The notes below the pieces were generated by a model that did no database searches, was not told the DNA's origin, and was given only the letters and a program-made list of their open reading frames with translations. Below are positions 1-6,795 of a stretch of 7,346 bases of DNA, piece after piece (positions within the stretch are counted from its first letter, which is position 1; each line of letters starts with the position of its first letter). A program made the translations under genes and the position numbers. Source of the stretch: Spirochaetota bacterium (lineage in GTDB: Bacteria; Spirochaetota; UBA4802; UB4802); assembly GCA_018399855.1 (NCBI GenBank), contig JAGYNX010000095.1, positions 1 through 7,346 on the forward strand, read 5' to 3'.

Positions 1-174
1 ACGGGGCAGTCAAACATGGTTCTTTCCGAGAAACGAGCCGAATTACTTGCGAAAGAGATACAAAAGGCACTTGGATCGGTCAAAATTGAGTCAAGCGGGG
101 CAGGTGAATCTTTACCGTTTGGAGAGGGCGATAATTCGAAATGGGATGCGAGATATGAAATCAAGATCAACTGA
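1..174 (+). CDS. OmpA-family peptidoglycan-binding protein, C-terminal end (5' truncated by window edge)
   Basis: Reading from base 1 gives an open frame of 57 codons ending at TGA 172-174; the start lies outside the window. The peptide has the layout of the end of an OmpA-like domain: an Asn followed by LSEKRA, an amphipathic helix (ELLAKEIQKAL), a short beta strand (VKIES), a Gly-x-Gly-Glu-Ser turn (GAGES), and a final strand ARYEIKIN that replaces the usual RRVEI. In this family the LSxxRA helix carries the Arg that helps hold diaminopimelate of peptidoglycan, so a periplasmic, wall-anchoring role is expected. The usual Arg-Arg pair before the last strand is reduced to Ala-Arg here, a divergent but recognisable form. 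The N-terminal part (beta barrel, lipoprotein or other module) is not visible. The gene overlaps the following lipoprotein start by about 20 bases, which suggests one transcript and translational coupling. The assignment rests on motif spacing only. Confidence 0.72.
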   Translation, partial: TGQSNMVLSEKRAELLAKEIQKALGSVKIESSGAGESLPFGEGDNSKWDARYEIKIN

Positions 175-2746
175 ATCTATATACACGTATTCACACAAAT
201 ACTTTCGAAAAACACTGGTTTTACTTCTAACTGTTTTCCTGGTTTCCTGTGCAACACAACAAGTTTCCGGGGAGGTGCCCGGTGGCAAGAAGGTGCTGGG
301 GCTGTACAGGTCATCAGAAGGGTATTCAGAAAAGGATAACCCCCTGGTATGGTTCTTTCAAAAAGAGATTCATTCGCTGGGATTATCAATGGAAGTTCAC
401 GATTTCACTGATGGTGTACCAGGCAGGTCTGATCTTTCCGGGGTGCGGGCCATCGTTACATGGTTTAATGGTGGTGTTGTTGAAGACAAGAAAAAGGGTA
501 TAGAATATGCCGCGTTTCTGCGAGACGCGATAGACAGGGGCATAAAGGTTATAATCGTCAACTCTTACGGTGCCTACGGGTACATGGAAGATGGCAAAGA
601 AAAATGGGACCTGATGGACAATCACATAAGGCCGGTGTTTCTGCGATTGGGATTTAATTTTCGTGGTTTCTGGACAAACGATCCATCCAGTCTCAAGATC
701 GTGTATCGCGATGCATCCATGGTAGAAAAGGAAGCCAGACAAAACGTGAATATCTCCAGGCATTACCAACAGGTAGTGCCGGTAAGGGATGATGTGCACA
801 CCTATCTTCGGGTACAACGAAAAGACCGGGATGATATACCCGACAATGGCAATTCCAGCGTTATACTCACCTCCCGAAATGGCGGTTTTGCCATGGAACA
901 ATACGTGCTGCAGGGAGAAAAGACACTACTGAACATGAGCATGTTTATTAAAAGTGCCCTTTTCTATGACAATGGCTACCAAAACACGGGCGTGATAGTC
1001 GATGATGATCTGAAAAACGCCAATGATATACTGAACAATATCACATGGGCATTTAGATACGCCAAAATCATGCATGATACCATCGATATTGACAGGCTGA
1101 AAAACTATATACCACATGATCTGCAGTCATATGAGTCAATAGTACTGGCCGTTGAAGAAACTGCTTCACTTCCTGAGGGGCTGCTTGAAACATACGTAAA
1201 AAATGGTGGGAGACTGGTGTTCATACGGGACGCGAAGCTTGATCCTGCGTACAGGTCTTTGCTTGGCGTAAAGTCATACGCTGATGGCCGCAGTTTCTTC
1301 AAGCAGGGGTTTACGATAGCATCATCTTTCTTCATGAACAATGCCGGTATTGACACACGCCAGGTCGACCTGAACGTAAAACGTGCGGAACTGACATCCG
1401 CGAAGGTGATTGCGCGGGCAGAGGGTGCACAGGCCGATTATTTTCCCGTCATGTGGACCAGGTCAGTTGGAAAGGGGTTGGTGTTATACTGGAATACAGA
1501 TCTTCTTGTGCAATCGAAGAACATGCGGGGAACCATCGTGCAGAGTATGCATCATGTATCACGCCCCTTCGTTACGGGGGTTGCCAATATCGGCATGATG
1601 ATGATAGATGATTTTCCCGCTCCCTGGTGGAATATCGGGTATCGGGAATACAGGATAAAGCATTTCAGCGAATTACTGGAAAACGAGAAAAATCCTGAGA
1701 ACAGGAGAAGAATTACCGTAATCATAGAAAGACTGAAAAAATATCCTGGAATGAAGGACACCGATTTTATACAGAATGTCTGGTACAATGATATCAGGGA
1801 ACTTGAAAAAAGGTACGGTTTCAAATACTCCTCTTACCTCATTTTTAATTATAATAAAAATACGAAGGGTGACAGTGCTGATCCCTTCGAGATTAAAGAT
1901 TTCTACCTTGCTGAAGATGCCCTCAGCGTTAAAATGGGAAAAGAGGTATTGCAAAATGGATGGGAGCTGGGGTTTCATGGATTCAATCACATGTCCCTGA
2001 CAACAACCCGTCCCCAACATTATGATTCAACACCATGGGATGACAGGGAAGCCATGGAGGCGGCGTTGCGGCTGTCACGCAATGAGTGGATATCACTGTA
2101 CGGGCAGGCCATGCTGCCGGTGAGTTATGTGGCACCCCATAATATTATCGATGACGCGGGACTACGCGCAATTGGTAACGTCTTCCCGGAGATCAGGGTT
2201 GTTGCCACCCTGTATACCAGCAGGGAGGGTGAAAGAACACAGGAGTTCACATGGACCCCGGACAACAGGTTTTTTCAGATACCACGAATTACCTCGGGAT
2301 ACTATTTGCAGAATTATAACAGGTTCGCCATGTATGACGCCCTGCATAACATGGGGATTGTAAGCCATTTTATTCATCCCGATGATGTGTTTGACCAGAG
2401 CAGGTCAAAAGAATTTTCGGGCTGGGAGTGGCTTAAAAAACAGTTTATTACCGAATTTGATATGCTGAAAAAGAACGCACCCTGGCTGCGATGGATGACA
2501 GTGAAGGATGCTTACAGGGAGCTGCAGTTTTATACTACCACGAATATACAGGTACAGCATGGAAAGCAAAGCATAAAAATATTCTCATCTGACGGGTCTG
2601 GCAACGATCTTTATCTTCGGGTTACATTGCCGGCGGGTAAAAAAGTAACAAGGATAAAAGACTGCAGTATAGTATTCAGAAATATCAAAACCGGCGACCT
2701 CGTGGTAAAAACTGATGAACCCGTGGCCGAGTTATGGTACAGGTGA
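155..2746 (+). CDS. Large lipoprotein with polysaccharide-deacetylase-like domain (DUF2194/CE4-like)
   Basis: From ATG 155 the product is 863 residues. A basic n-region, a hydrophobic run (LVLLLTVFLV, about 21-30) and the lipobox LVSC with Cys32 show a lipoprotein signal. Ala at +2 is not an inner-membrane retention signal, so the outer membrane is a likely destination. Residues about 40-270 and 275-385 look like two alpha/beta domains with amidotransferase-like strands (for example RAIVTWFNGG and RLVFIRD) but no visible catalytic triad. From about 475 the protein resembles CE4-type deacetylases: MMMIDDF (Asp485-Asp486), HGFNH (His608, His612), APHN (His662) and HFIHPDD (His738, His741). These fit a metal site for removing acetyl groups from a polysaccharide. 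From memory of the family this is closest to DUF2194 proteins, some of which sit in Pel-like exopolysaccharide clusters; that link is inference. The open frame extends up to TTG 47, and ATG 146 is possible, but both place the signal further inside and deepen the overlap with the OmpA-like gene. Shine-Dalgarno support is weak (GGGAT about 10 bases upstream), consistent with coupled translation. The substrate is unknown. Confidence 0.8.
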   Translation: MKSRSTESIYTYSHKYFRKTLVLLLTVFLVSCATQQVSGEVPGGKKVLGLYRSSEGYSEKDNPLVWFFQKEIHSLGLSMEVHDFTDGVPGRSDLSGVRAIVTWFNGGVVEDKKKGIEYAAFLRDAIDRGIKVIIVNSYGAYGYMEDGKEKWDLMDNHIRPVFLRLGFNFRGFWTNDPSSLKIVYRDASMVEKEARQNVNISRHYQQVVPVRDDVHTYLRVQRKDRDDIPDNGNSSVILTSRNGGFAMEQYVLQGEKTLLNMSMFIKSALFYDNGYQNTGVIVDDDLKNANDILNNITWAFRYAKIMHDTIDIDRLKNYIPHDLQSYESIVLAVEETASLPEGLLETYVKNGGRLVFIRDAKLDPAYRSLLGVKSYADGRSFFKQGFTIASSFFMNNAGIDTRQVDLNVKRAELTSAKVIARAEGAQADYFPVMWTRSVGKGLVLYWNTDLLVQSKNMRGTIVQSMHHVSRPFVTGVANIGMMMIDDFPAPWWNIGYREYRIKHFSELLENEKNPENRRRITVIIERLKKYPGMKDTDFIQNVWYNDIRELEKRYGFKYSSYLIFNYNKNTKGDSADPFEIKDFYLAEDALSVKMGKEVLQNGWELGFHGFNHMSLTTTRPQHYDSTPWDDREAMEAALRLSRNEWISLYGQAMLPVSYVAPHNIIDDAGLRAIGNVFPEIRVVATLYTSREGERTQEFTWTPDNRFFQIPRITSGYYLQNYNRFAMYDALHNMGIVSHFIHPDDVFDQSRSKEFSGWEWLKKQFITEFDMLKKNAPWLRWMTVKDAYRELQFYTTTNIQVQHGKQSIKIFSSDGSGNDLYLRVTLPAGKKVTRIKDCSIVFRNIKTGDLVVKTDEPVAELWYR

Positions 2747-2754
2747 TGCCGGGC
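2747..2754. other. Convergent gene junction without visible intrinsic terminator
   Basis: Only eight bases separate the TGA of the lipoprotein gene (2744-2746) from the TAA of the minus-strand kinase gene (2755-2757). I looked on both strands for a GC-rich hairpin followed by a T run and found only a weak 4-bp GGTG/CACC pairing around 2742-2761 with no T tract. Transcripts from both sides therefore probably run into each other or end by a factor-dependent mechanism. Confidence 0.6.
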
Positions 2755-5700
2755 TTACACCAGGTCTCCTATCATTTCTTTAAGTGATTTGAAATCCACA
2801 GGTTTTGGCAGGGCGCCGATGAAACCATAACCGGTAAAATCTGCCATAACAGGGTTTTCCGAGTAACCGCTTGTGACCACGGCCTTTACATCGGGCTGCA
2901 TACCCTGTAAATGCTCAAGACATTCTTTTCCTCCCATCCCCGCGGGTATGGTTAAGTCGAGAATTACGAGGTCGAACGGGTCTCCCTTCTCAAGACTGTT
3001 TTTAAAAATATCAATGGTTTCTTCTCCGCTTCTGGCCGTAGTTACTGAAAAACCCAGAAGTTCTAAATATTCTTTCATTATATCAAGAATGTTCTGTTCG
3101 TCATCCATAACAAGAATTGAACCGCCTTTAAATTTATCACTGGTATTTGTAACAATCTCGGCCGGTTTTGCCCTGTTCGAGGAAGCAGGCAGGTAGATGT
3201 AGAACGTACTTCCACTGCCAGGAGTGGAATCTACTATAATATGCCCCCCATGTTTCTTGATTATTGAATAACTGGTGGTCAGGCCCAGTCCCGATCCATG
3301 TTTTTTCCTGCTGAAATAAGGATCAAATACCTTCTGAACATCATCAGGCTGAATGCCATATCCCTGGTCGGTGATGGCAATACGGACGTACTGTCCCCCG
3401 GGAATGACTCCCTCAATATCAGCAACAGGTATATTTTCAGCCACGATATCTATATAGCCGCCATCCGGCATAGAATCTGCCGCGTTTATAATAATATTGC
3501 TGATCACCTGGCTGATCTGGCCCTCATCCACATCTACATGTGATAGATTTCCGGTAATGTGAACCCGTGGTTTAATATTTGATCCGCTTAGCGTAAACTG
3601 CACTGTTTCCTGCAAGAGATTGTCAATCGTGGTGGTTTTTTTTATGGGCGCACCACCCCTTGCGAATGTCAGCAATTGCCGGGTAAGGTCTTTTGCCCGT
3701 AATACTGCTTTTTCCGCGTCCCCAAGAAGGGAATACGACCTGCTTGATTCATCCATTGTAAGCCTGGCAAGTTCAATATTACCGATAATCGCGGTTAAGA
3801 TATTGTTGAAATCATGGGCGATACCACCTGCCAGGATACCAAGTGATTCAATGTTCCTGGCTTTCATGAGCTCTCTCTCCATCATAACCTTTTCGGTAAT
3901 ATCCCGAAAGGCCACTACTGTTCCGGTAGTAGCCAGCTGCTCACCGATGGGGGCAATACTGTATTCAATGAGTTTTCGCGTTTCATCGCCGTGTATAAGA
4001 AAGGTGTTCTCTGTGCTCTCAAGGGTGGAATGCAGTTGCAGCGCCCGCTTTACCGGTGAGGCATCTGTATAGCTGATATCCGGTTCTTCAACGGTGAAGA
4101 CCCGGTCAACATCCAGCCCCGCTGCCTGGTCTATGGTCCACCCGGTTATATCCTGTGCCACCATGTTCATAAGGATAATGTTCCCATGATTGTCCGTGGT
4201 AATTACCCCGTCATCGATGTTGTTGAGGGTGGTAAACAGTCTCTCTTTTTCTTCCGCCAGTGCCTGCTCGGCCTGCCGCCTTTCCCTGATCTCGTTTTCC
4301 CGCTGATGCAGTGTCATTTCAAGTTCTTCGGCATGCTGCTGTATCAATACCTGGCGTTCCCGGTAGAAATTGATTCGCTGCCGTATCTCTTCAGGTGGAA
4401 CCCGAAGCATGCTCAGCATTTCTGAGTATATCCTTGAGATAGCATCGGATTCCTTTCTACTGAATATGGGGGCAGCGCACAATGCCCTGTGTGCCACGGC
4501 TGTCCCAATAGATCCGGCAAGCATGCGTTCTACCCTGTTGATGAATTCCGAAAGCATTACAACACTGATGGATTCACTTTCATGAATACGCAATTCCCTG
4601 CATGTATCGATGATTATTCTTTCTGATCTCTTTTCTGAGAGATATCGATTAAGAACATCCGAGATCAGCGGTATCTTTTCAGACAGTTTTATTTCCTTTT
4701 CCAGGTGTATCTCTTCATGTGGTGTGAACTCTTCGTGCACAAGGTGCACAATGTTATACGCGTTCTGTGTCATCTCCCGGTTGCCGGTGTAAAAGAGAGA
4801 TCCGAATACATATAAACCGATATTGAACAACATTGTCCAGAACACCGCGTGTGAAACCGGGTCAAGACCGTTCAGACCGAACAGGGCTTCAGGTCTGAGA
4901 AATTCAACGCCGAAAGGTCCGCTGGTGAGGATATCTGGTGAAAACACACCACTCTTAATAAAGGCTGGTAATACCAGTGTATACAACCAGGTGACAATAC
5001 CAGACGACATTCCCAGCATGGCTCCCCGCTTGTTCCCGTTTTCCCAGAACAGTCCGCCAATGGCGGCCGGGGTATATTGTAAAGCCGCCACGAAAGAGAT
5101 AACCCCTATGTTAATAAGCATAAAAAAATCACCGATTACTGATTCAAGGAGGAAGGCGGCAAAAATGACAAGTGATACAGTAATCCAGCGGTATTGCAGC
5201 AGGTACCTTCTCAGAAAACCAAGAGAGGGTGTCCACTCAAGTAAAGGAAGCACCAGGTGGTTTGTTACCATGGTTGCCAGTGTCATTGAACTGATCATTA
5301 TCATACCAATACCTGCTGAACAGCCGCCGATAAAAATCAGCAGGGTTAAAAATTTTGAACCTCCCACCTGGGGAATGAGCAGCACAAATGAATCAGCTTT
5401 TTCCAGTGGTAAGCCGGAAACAAGACCGCCCCAGGCGATGGGGAACACAAACAGGTTAAGCGCTATAACGTACAATGGAATGATCCACATGGCCGTTCTG
5501 ATATGTGAGTCATCAGCATTTTCAACAACACTCACATGAAACTGGCGGGGCAGAAAGAGTATGGCATTCGCCGCAAGCAGCATGTATACGAACCAGGTGA
5601 AATAAGAATCGATCATTACAGGTTTATGCGCGGTCTGTATAGTATCCGGGAGGGACGCTAAAATAGATGCGTAGGTATCGAATCCTCCAAGCAGAAAAAA

Positions 5701-6336
5701 ATACGCGAATACCCCCAGGGCCAGGAAAGCCGTCAGCTTTACTACTGATTCGATAACAAGTGCCATTATCATGCCCTTGTGCTGTTCGGTGGGATCAAGT
5801 CTTCGTACGCCGATGATAATGGTGAACACTATTATCATTAACACGATGATAAAGTTTCGTGAATAATTGATATTCAGTGGCAGTGAGCCGGGAATGATAG
5901 TGGCATCAAAGGACGTAAAAATAGCTTTCAACTGCAGAACAATGTAAGGTATCACAATCAGCATTGCCGCAATAGTGACAACTCCCGCAATTCTGTGAGA
6001 CCTTCCATATCTCAATGATAAAAAATCAGCTATGCTGGTGATCCGGTATTGCTGTTTTAATAAAACAACTCTTCTCAGTAGTATCCACCATAGTATGGGG
6101 GAAAGCGCTGCTCCTACCTGGAATGCCAGAAAATATATGTTTCCCGTGGCGGCTTTACCCACATTACCATAAAAGCTCCACGCGGTAAAAAGAACGGTAA
6201 AAGATAAGGCATACGAAAGTGGATTGTTAACCAGCTTTTGTCCAATGGTTTTCTTTCTTTCGATAAACAACGCGCTGACGAAAAGAAATGCCAGGTACAA
6301 GAAGAAAACAAGGAATAAACTTTCAGAAGAGAACAT
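2755..6336 (-). CDS. Hybrid sensor histidine kinase with Na+/solute-symporter-like (SSS/PutP) sensor module, PAS and C-terminal receiver
   Basis: The 1193-residue inner-membrane protein probably senses or binds a small solute and signals by phosphotransfer. Residues 1-516 form about 12-13 membrane helices with signatures of symporter-kinase fusions: SFYGNVG (54-60), GVRRLDPTEQHKG (176-188), LPRQFHVSVVEN (262-273) and QYTPAAIGGLFW (420-431). A STAC-like linker follows (about 555-625), then a coiled coil (about 650-699) and a PAS domain (700-812). The kinase core has an H-box AGGIAHDFNNIL with His841, N-box Asn951, DQGYG from Asp990, and GSGLGL (1014-1019). The receiver (about 1073-1190) keeps Asp1078-Asp1079, phospho-acceptor Asp1127, Thr1155/Ser1156 and Lys1178. 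All key catalytic residues are present, so the enzyme should be active. There is no DNA-binding output, so a further phosphotransfer protein or response regulator must lie elsewhere, or the receiver may act as a local phosphate sink. The layout resembles CbrA-type kinases plus a receiver. ATG 6336 is the first possible start because an in-frame TAA lies three codons upstream. It lacks a clear Shine-Dalgarno and begins 20 bases after the small upstream gene, suggesting coupling. The ligand, and whether it transports, are unknown. Confidence 0.93.
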   Translation of the reverse strand: MFSSESLFLVFFLYLAFLFVSALFIERKKTIGQKLVNNPLSYALSFTVLFTAWSFYGNVGKAATGNIYFLAFQVGAALSPILWWILLRRVVLLKQQYRITSIADFLSLRYGRSHRIAGVVTIAAMLIVIPYIVLQLKAIFTSFDATIIPGSLPLNINYSRNFIIVLMIIVFTIIIGVRRLDPTEQHKGMIMALVIESVVKLTAFLALGVFAYFFLLGGFDTYASILASLPDTIQTAHKPVMIDSYFTWFVYMLLAANAILFLPRQFHVSVVENADDSHIRTAMWIIPLYVIALNLFVFPIAWGGLVSGLPLEKADSFVLLIPQVGGSKFLTLLIFIGGCSAGIGMIMISSMTLATMVTNHLVLPLLEWTPSLGFLRRYLLQYRWITVSLVIFAAFLLESVIGDFFMLINIGVISFVAALQYTPAAIGGLFWENGNKRGAMLGMSSGIVTWLYTLVLPAFIKSGVFSPDILTSGPFGVEFLRPEALFGLNGLDPVSHAVFWTMLFNIGLYVFGSLFYTGNREMTQNAYNIVHLVHEEFTPHEEIHLEKEIKLSEKIPLISDVLNRYLSEKRSERIIIDTCRELRIHESESISVVMLSEFINRVERMLAGSIGTAVAHRALCAAPIFSRKESDAISRIYSEMLSMLRVPPEEIRQRINFYRERQVLIQQHAEELEMTLHQRENEIRERRQAEQALAEEKERLFTTLNNIDDGVITTDNHGNIILMNMVAQDITGWTIDQAAGLDVDRVFTVEEPDISYTDASPVKRALQLHSTLESTENTFLIHGDETRKLIEYSIAPIGEQLATTGTVVAFRDITEKVMMERELMKARNIESLGILAGGIAHDFNNILTAIIGNIELARLTMDESSRSYSLLGDAEKAVLRAKDLTRQLLTFARGGAPIKKTTTIDNLLQETVQFTLSGSNIKPRVHITGNLSHVDVDEGQISQVISNIIINAADSMPDGGYIDIVAENIPVADIEGVIPGGQYVRIAITDQGYGIQPDDVQKVFDPYFSRKKHGSGLGLTTSYSIIKKHGGHIIVDSTPGSGSTFYIYLPASSNRAKPAEIVTNTSDKFKGGSILVMDDEQNILDIMKEYLELLGFSVTTARSGEETIDIFKNSLEKGDPFDLVILDLTIPAGMGGKECLEHLQGMQPDVKAVVTSGYSENPVMADFTGYGFIGALPKPVDFKSLKEMIGDLV

Positions 6337-6356
6337 ATCGATTTACACTTGTCCAT

Positions 6357-6548
6357 TCATATACGCTTCATCCCTACGAAGGTACATATGGTGATGAGAA
6401 GCATTACAGTGAAAATATAGATTAAAGAAAACATAAGGCTGATATCAAAATAAATTGTAACCAGCGGCCAGTTGAGGAGCAGTAAAAACAGAAGGAACAG
6501 AAAGAGCGTTCCGGATTTATGGTTGAATATATTTTTCATCCCATGCAT
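6357..6548 (-). CDS. Small two-helix membrane protein encoded ahead of the symporter-kinase
   Basis: This 63-residue protein has a short basic N-terminus (MHGMKNIFNHK), one very hydrophobic segment (about 14-34) containing an Asn-Trp-Pro motif at 26-28, a short turn with Asp35, a second segment (about 38-59) and a basic end (MKRI), which predicts a hairpin with both ends in the cytoplasm. GGGG lies about six bases before ATG 6548; an in-frame ATG at 6539 (MKNIF) is an alternative start. The stop TGA is 20 bases before the kinase start, and a promoter lies just upstream, so the two are almost certainly co-transcribed. Small two-helix proteins often accompany SSS-family transporters (DUF485 and DUF4212 types), and similar Asn-Trp-Pro proteins next to symporter-kinases are familiar to me. 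An accessory subunit of the kinase membrane module is therefore the best guess, but this is inference from position and topology. It has no enzymatic motif. Confidence 0.75.
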   Translation of the reverse strand: MHGMKNIFNHKSGTLFLFLLFLLLLNWPLVTIYFDISLMFSLIYIFTVMLLITICTFVGMKRI

Positions 6549-6603
6549 GCAAACCCCGCTGGAGTATGGCTTGTAAAATTATGGTTATTTGTGAATATCC
6601 GTA

Positions 6604-6632
6604 AATATAAAACACTTCATTTCATGAATCAA
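6604..6632 (-). promoter_or_regulatory. Predicted sigma70-type promoter for the small protein and symporter-kinase operon
   Basis: On the minus strand there is a -35 box TTGATT (plus-strand 6627-6632), a 17-base spacer and a -10 box TATATT (6604-6609). Spacing is ideal and both boxes are close to consensus. The start of transcription would fall near 6597, giving a leader of about 50 bases before ATG 6548. An 8-bp palindrome, TTCATGAA (6621-6628), overlaps the -35 edge and could be an operator, though a palindrome this short may be chance. Confidence 0.55.
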
Positions 6633-6658
6633 GAACTATTCACCGGCATCGTGGTTCT
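6632..6658. repeat. Imperfect inverted repeat upstream of the minus-strand promoter
   Basis: AGAAC (6632-6636) and GTTCT (6654-6658) are complementary arms. An inner CAC/GTG pairing (6642-6644 with 6651-6653 approximately) leaves a TATT bulge on one side. It lies immediately upstream of the -35 box of the kinase operon, a place where an activator or repressor could bind. The match is short and could be accidental. Confidence 0.2.
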
Positions 6659-6708
6659 GATATCAAAAAACCATCTCGCATAATCAGAAATATTAAAGTA
6701 AAAAAATC

Positions 6709-6736
6709 TTGATCTTTTTAATTTTACTGTTATATG
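6709..6736 (+). promoter_or_regulatory. Predicted extended -10 promoter for the SDR gene
   Basis: TTGATC (6709-6714) serves as a possible -35, followed by a 16-base spacer and TATATG (6731-6736) as the -10. The TG at 6728-6729 followed by one base gives an extended -10 element. Transcription would start near 6743, about 53 bases before ATG 6796. The surrounding 6660-6740 stretch is strongly AT-rich, as expected for a promoter, but this also raises the chance of random matches. Confidence 0.42.
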
Positions 6737-6747
6737 TTTTAGTGCCT

Positions 6748-6763
6748 ATGAGGTTGTGCTCAT
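6748..6763 (+). repeat. Short inverted repeat in the SDR leader
   Basis: ATGAG (6748-6752) and CTCAT (6759-6763) form a 5-bp inverted repeat around a 6-base loop, with a possible extra U-G pair in RNA. It lies just after the predicted transcription start of the SDR gene. It could be a small operator or a stem-loop in the 5' leader. There is no T tract, so it is not a terminator. Confidence 0.25.
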
Positions 6764-6785
6764 GTACGTCGAGTGAAAGCAGCAA

Positions 6786-6793
6786 AGGAGAGG
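6786..6793 (+). promoter_or_regulatory. Ribosome binding site deciding the SDR start
   Basis: A strong Shine-Dalgarno AGGAG (6786-6790), continuing as AGG, sits five bases before ATG 6796. It is the clearest ribosome binding site in the window and fixes the start of the gene that runs off the right edge. Confidence 0.75.
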
Positions 6794-6795
6794 AT

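Noticed and set aside
47..154. N-terminal extension of the lipoprotein gene from TTG 47 (36 extra residues)
   Set aside because: It would put the signal peptide about 55 residues inside the protein and lies entirely over the OmpA-like gene end; the extension is rich in Arg/Lys and looks like an out-of-frame reading of that gene.
386..901. 171-codon open frame on the minus strand opposite the lipoprotein gene
   Set aside because: Overlaps a clear coding region throughout, and its peptide shows no family pattern.
2742..2761. GGTG/CACC pairing at the convergent junction as a bidirectional terminator
   Set aside because: Only four base pairs with a 12-base loop and no T tract on either strand.
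3620..4072. 150-codon open frame on the plus strand opposite the PAS/H-box region
   Set aside because: Shadow of the kinase coding frame; Ser- and Ala-rich composition typical of antisense reading and no domain signature.
4823..5539. 238-codon open frame on the plus strand opposite the kinase gene
   Set aside because: It lies fully inside the well-supported symporter module on the other strand, has low-complexity Ser/Pro/Thr-rich sequence with no recognisable motif, and no ribosome site was evident.
6114..6356. 80-codon minus-strand frame starting just after the small protein's stop
   Set aside because: It overlaps the kinase start in another frame; its Cys/Ser/Arg-rich sequence shows no domain, whereas the kinase frame gives a clear membrane helix from its first residues.
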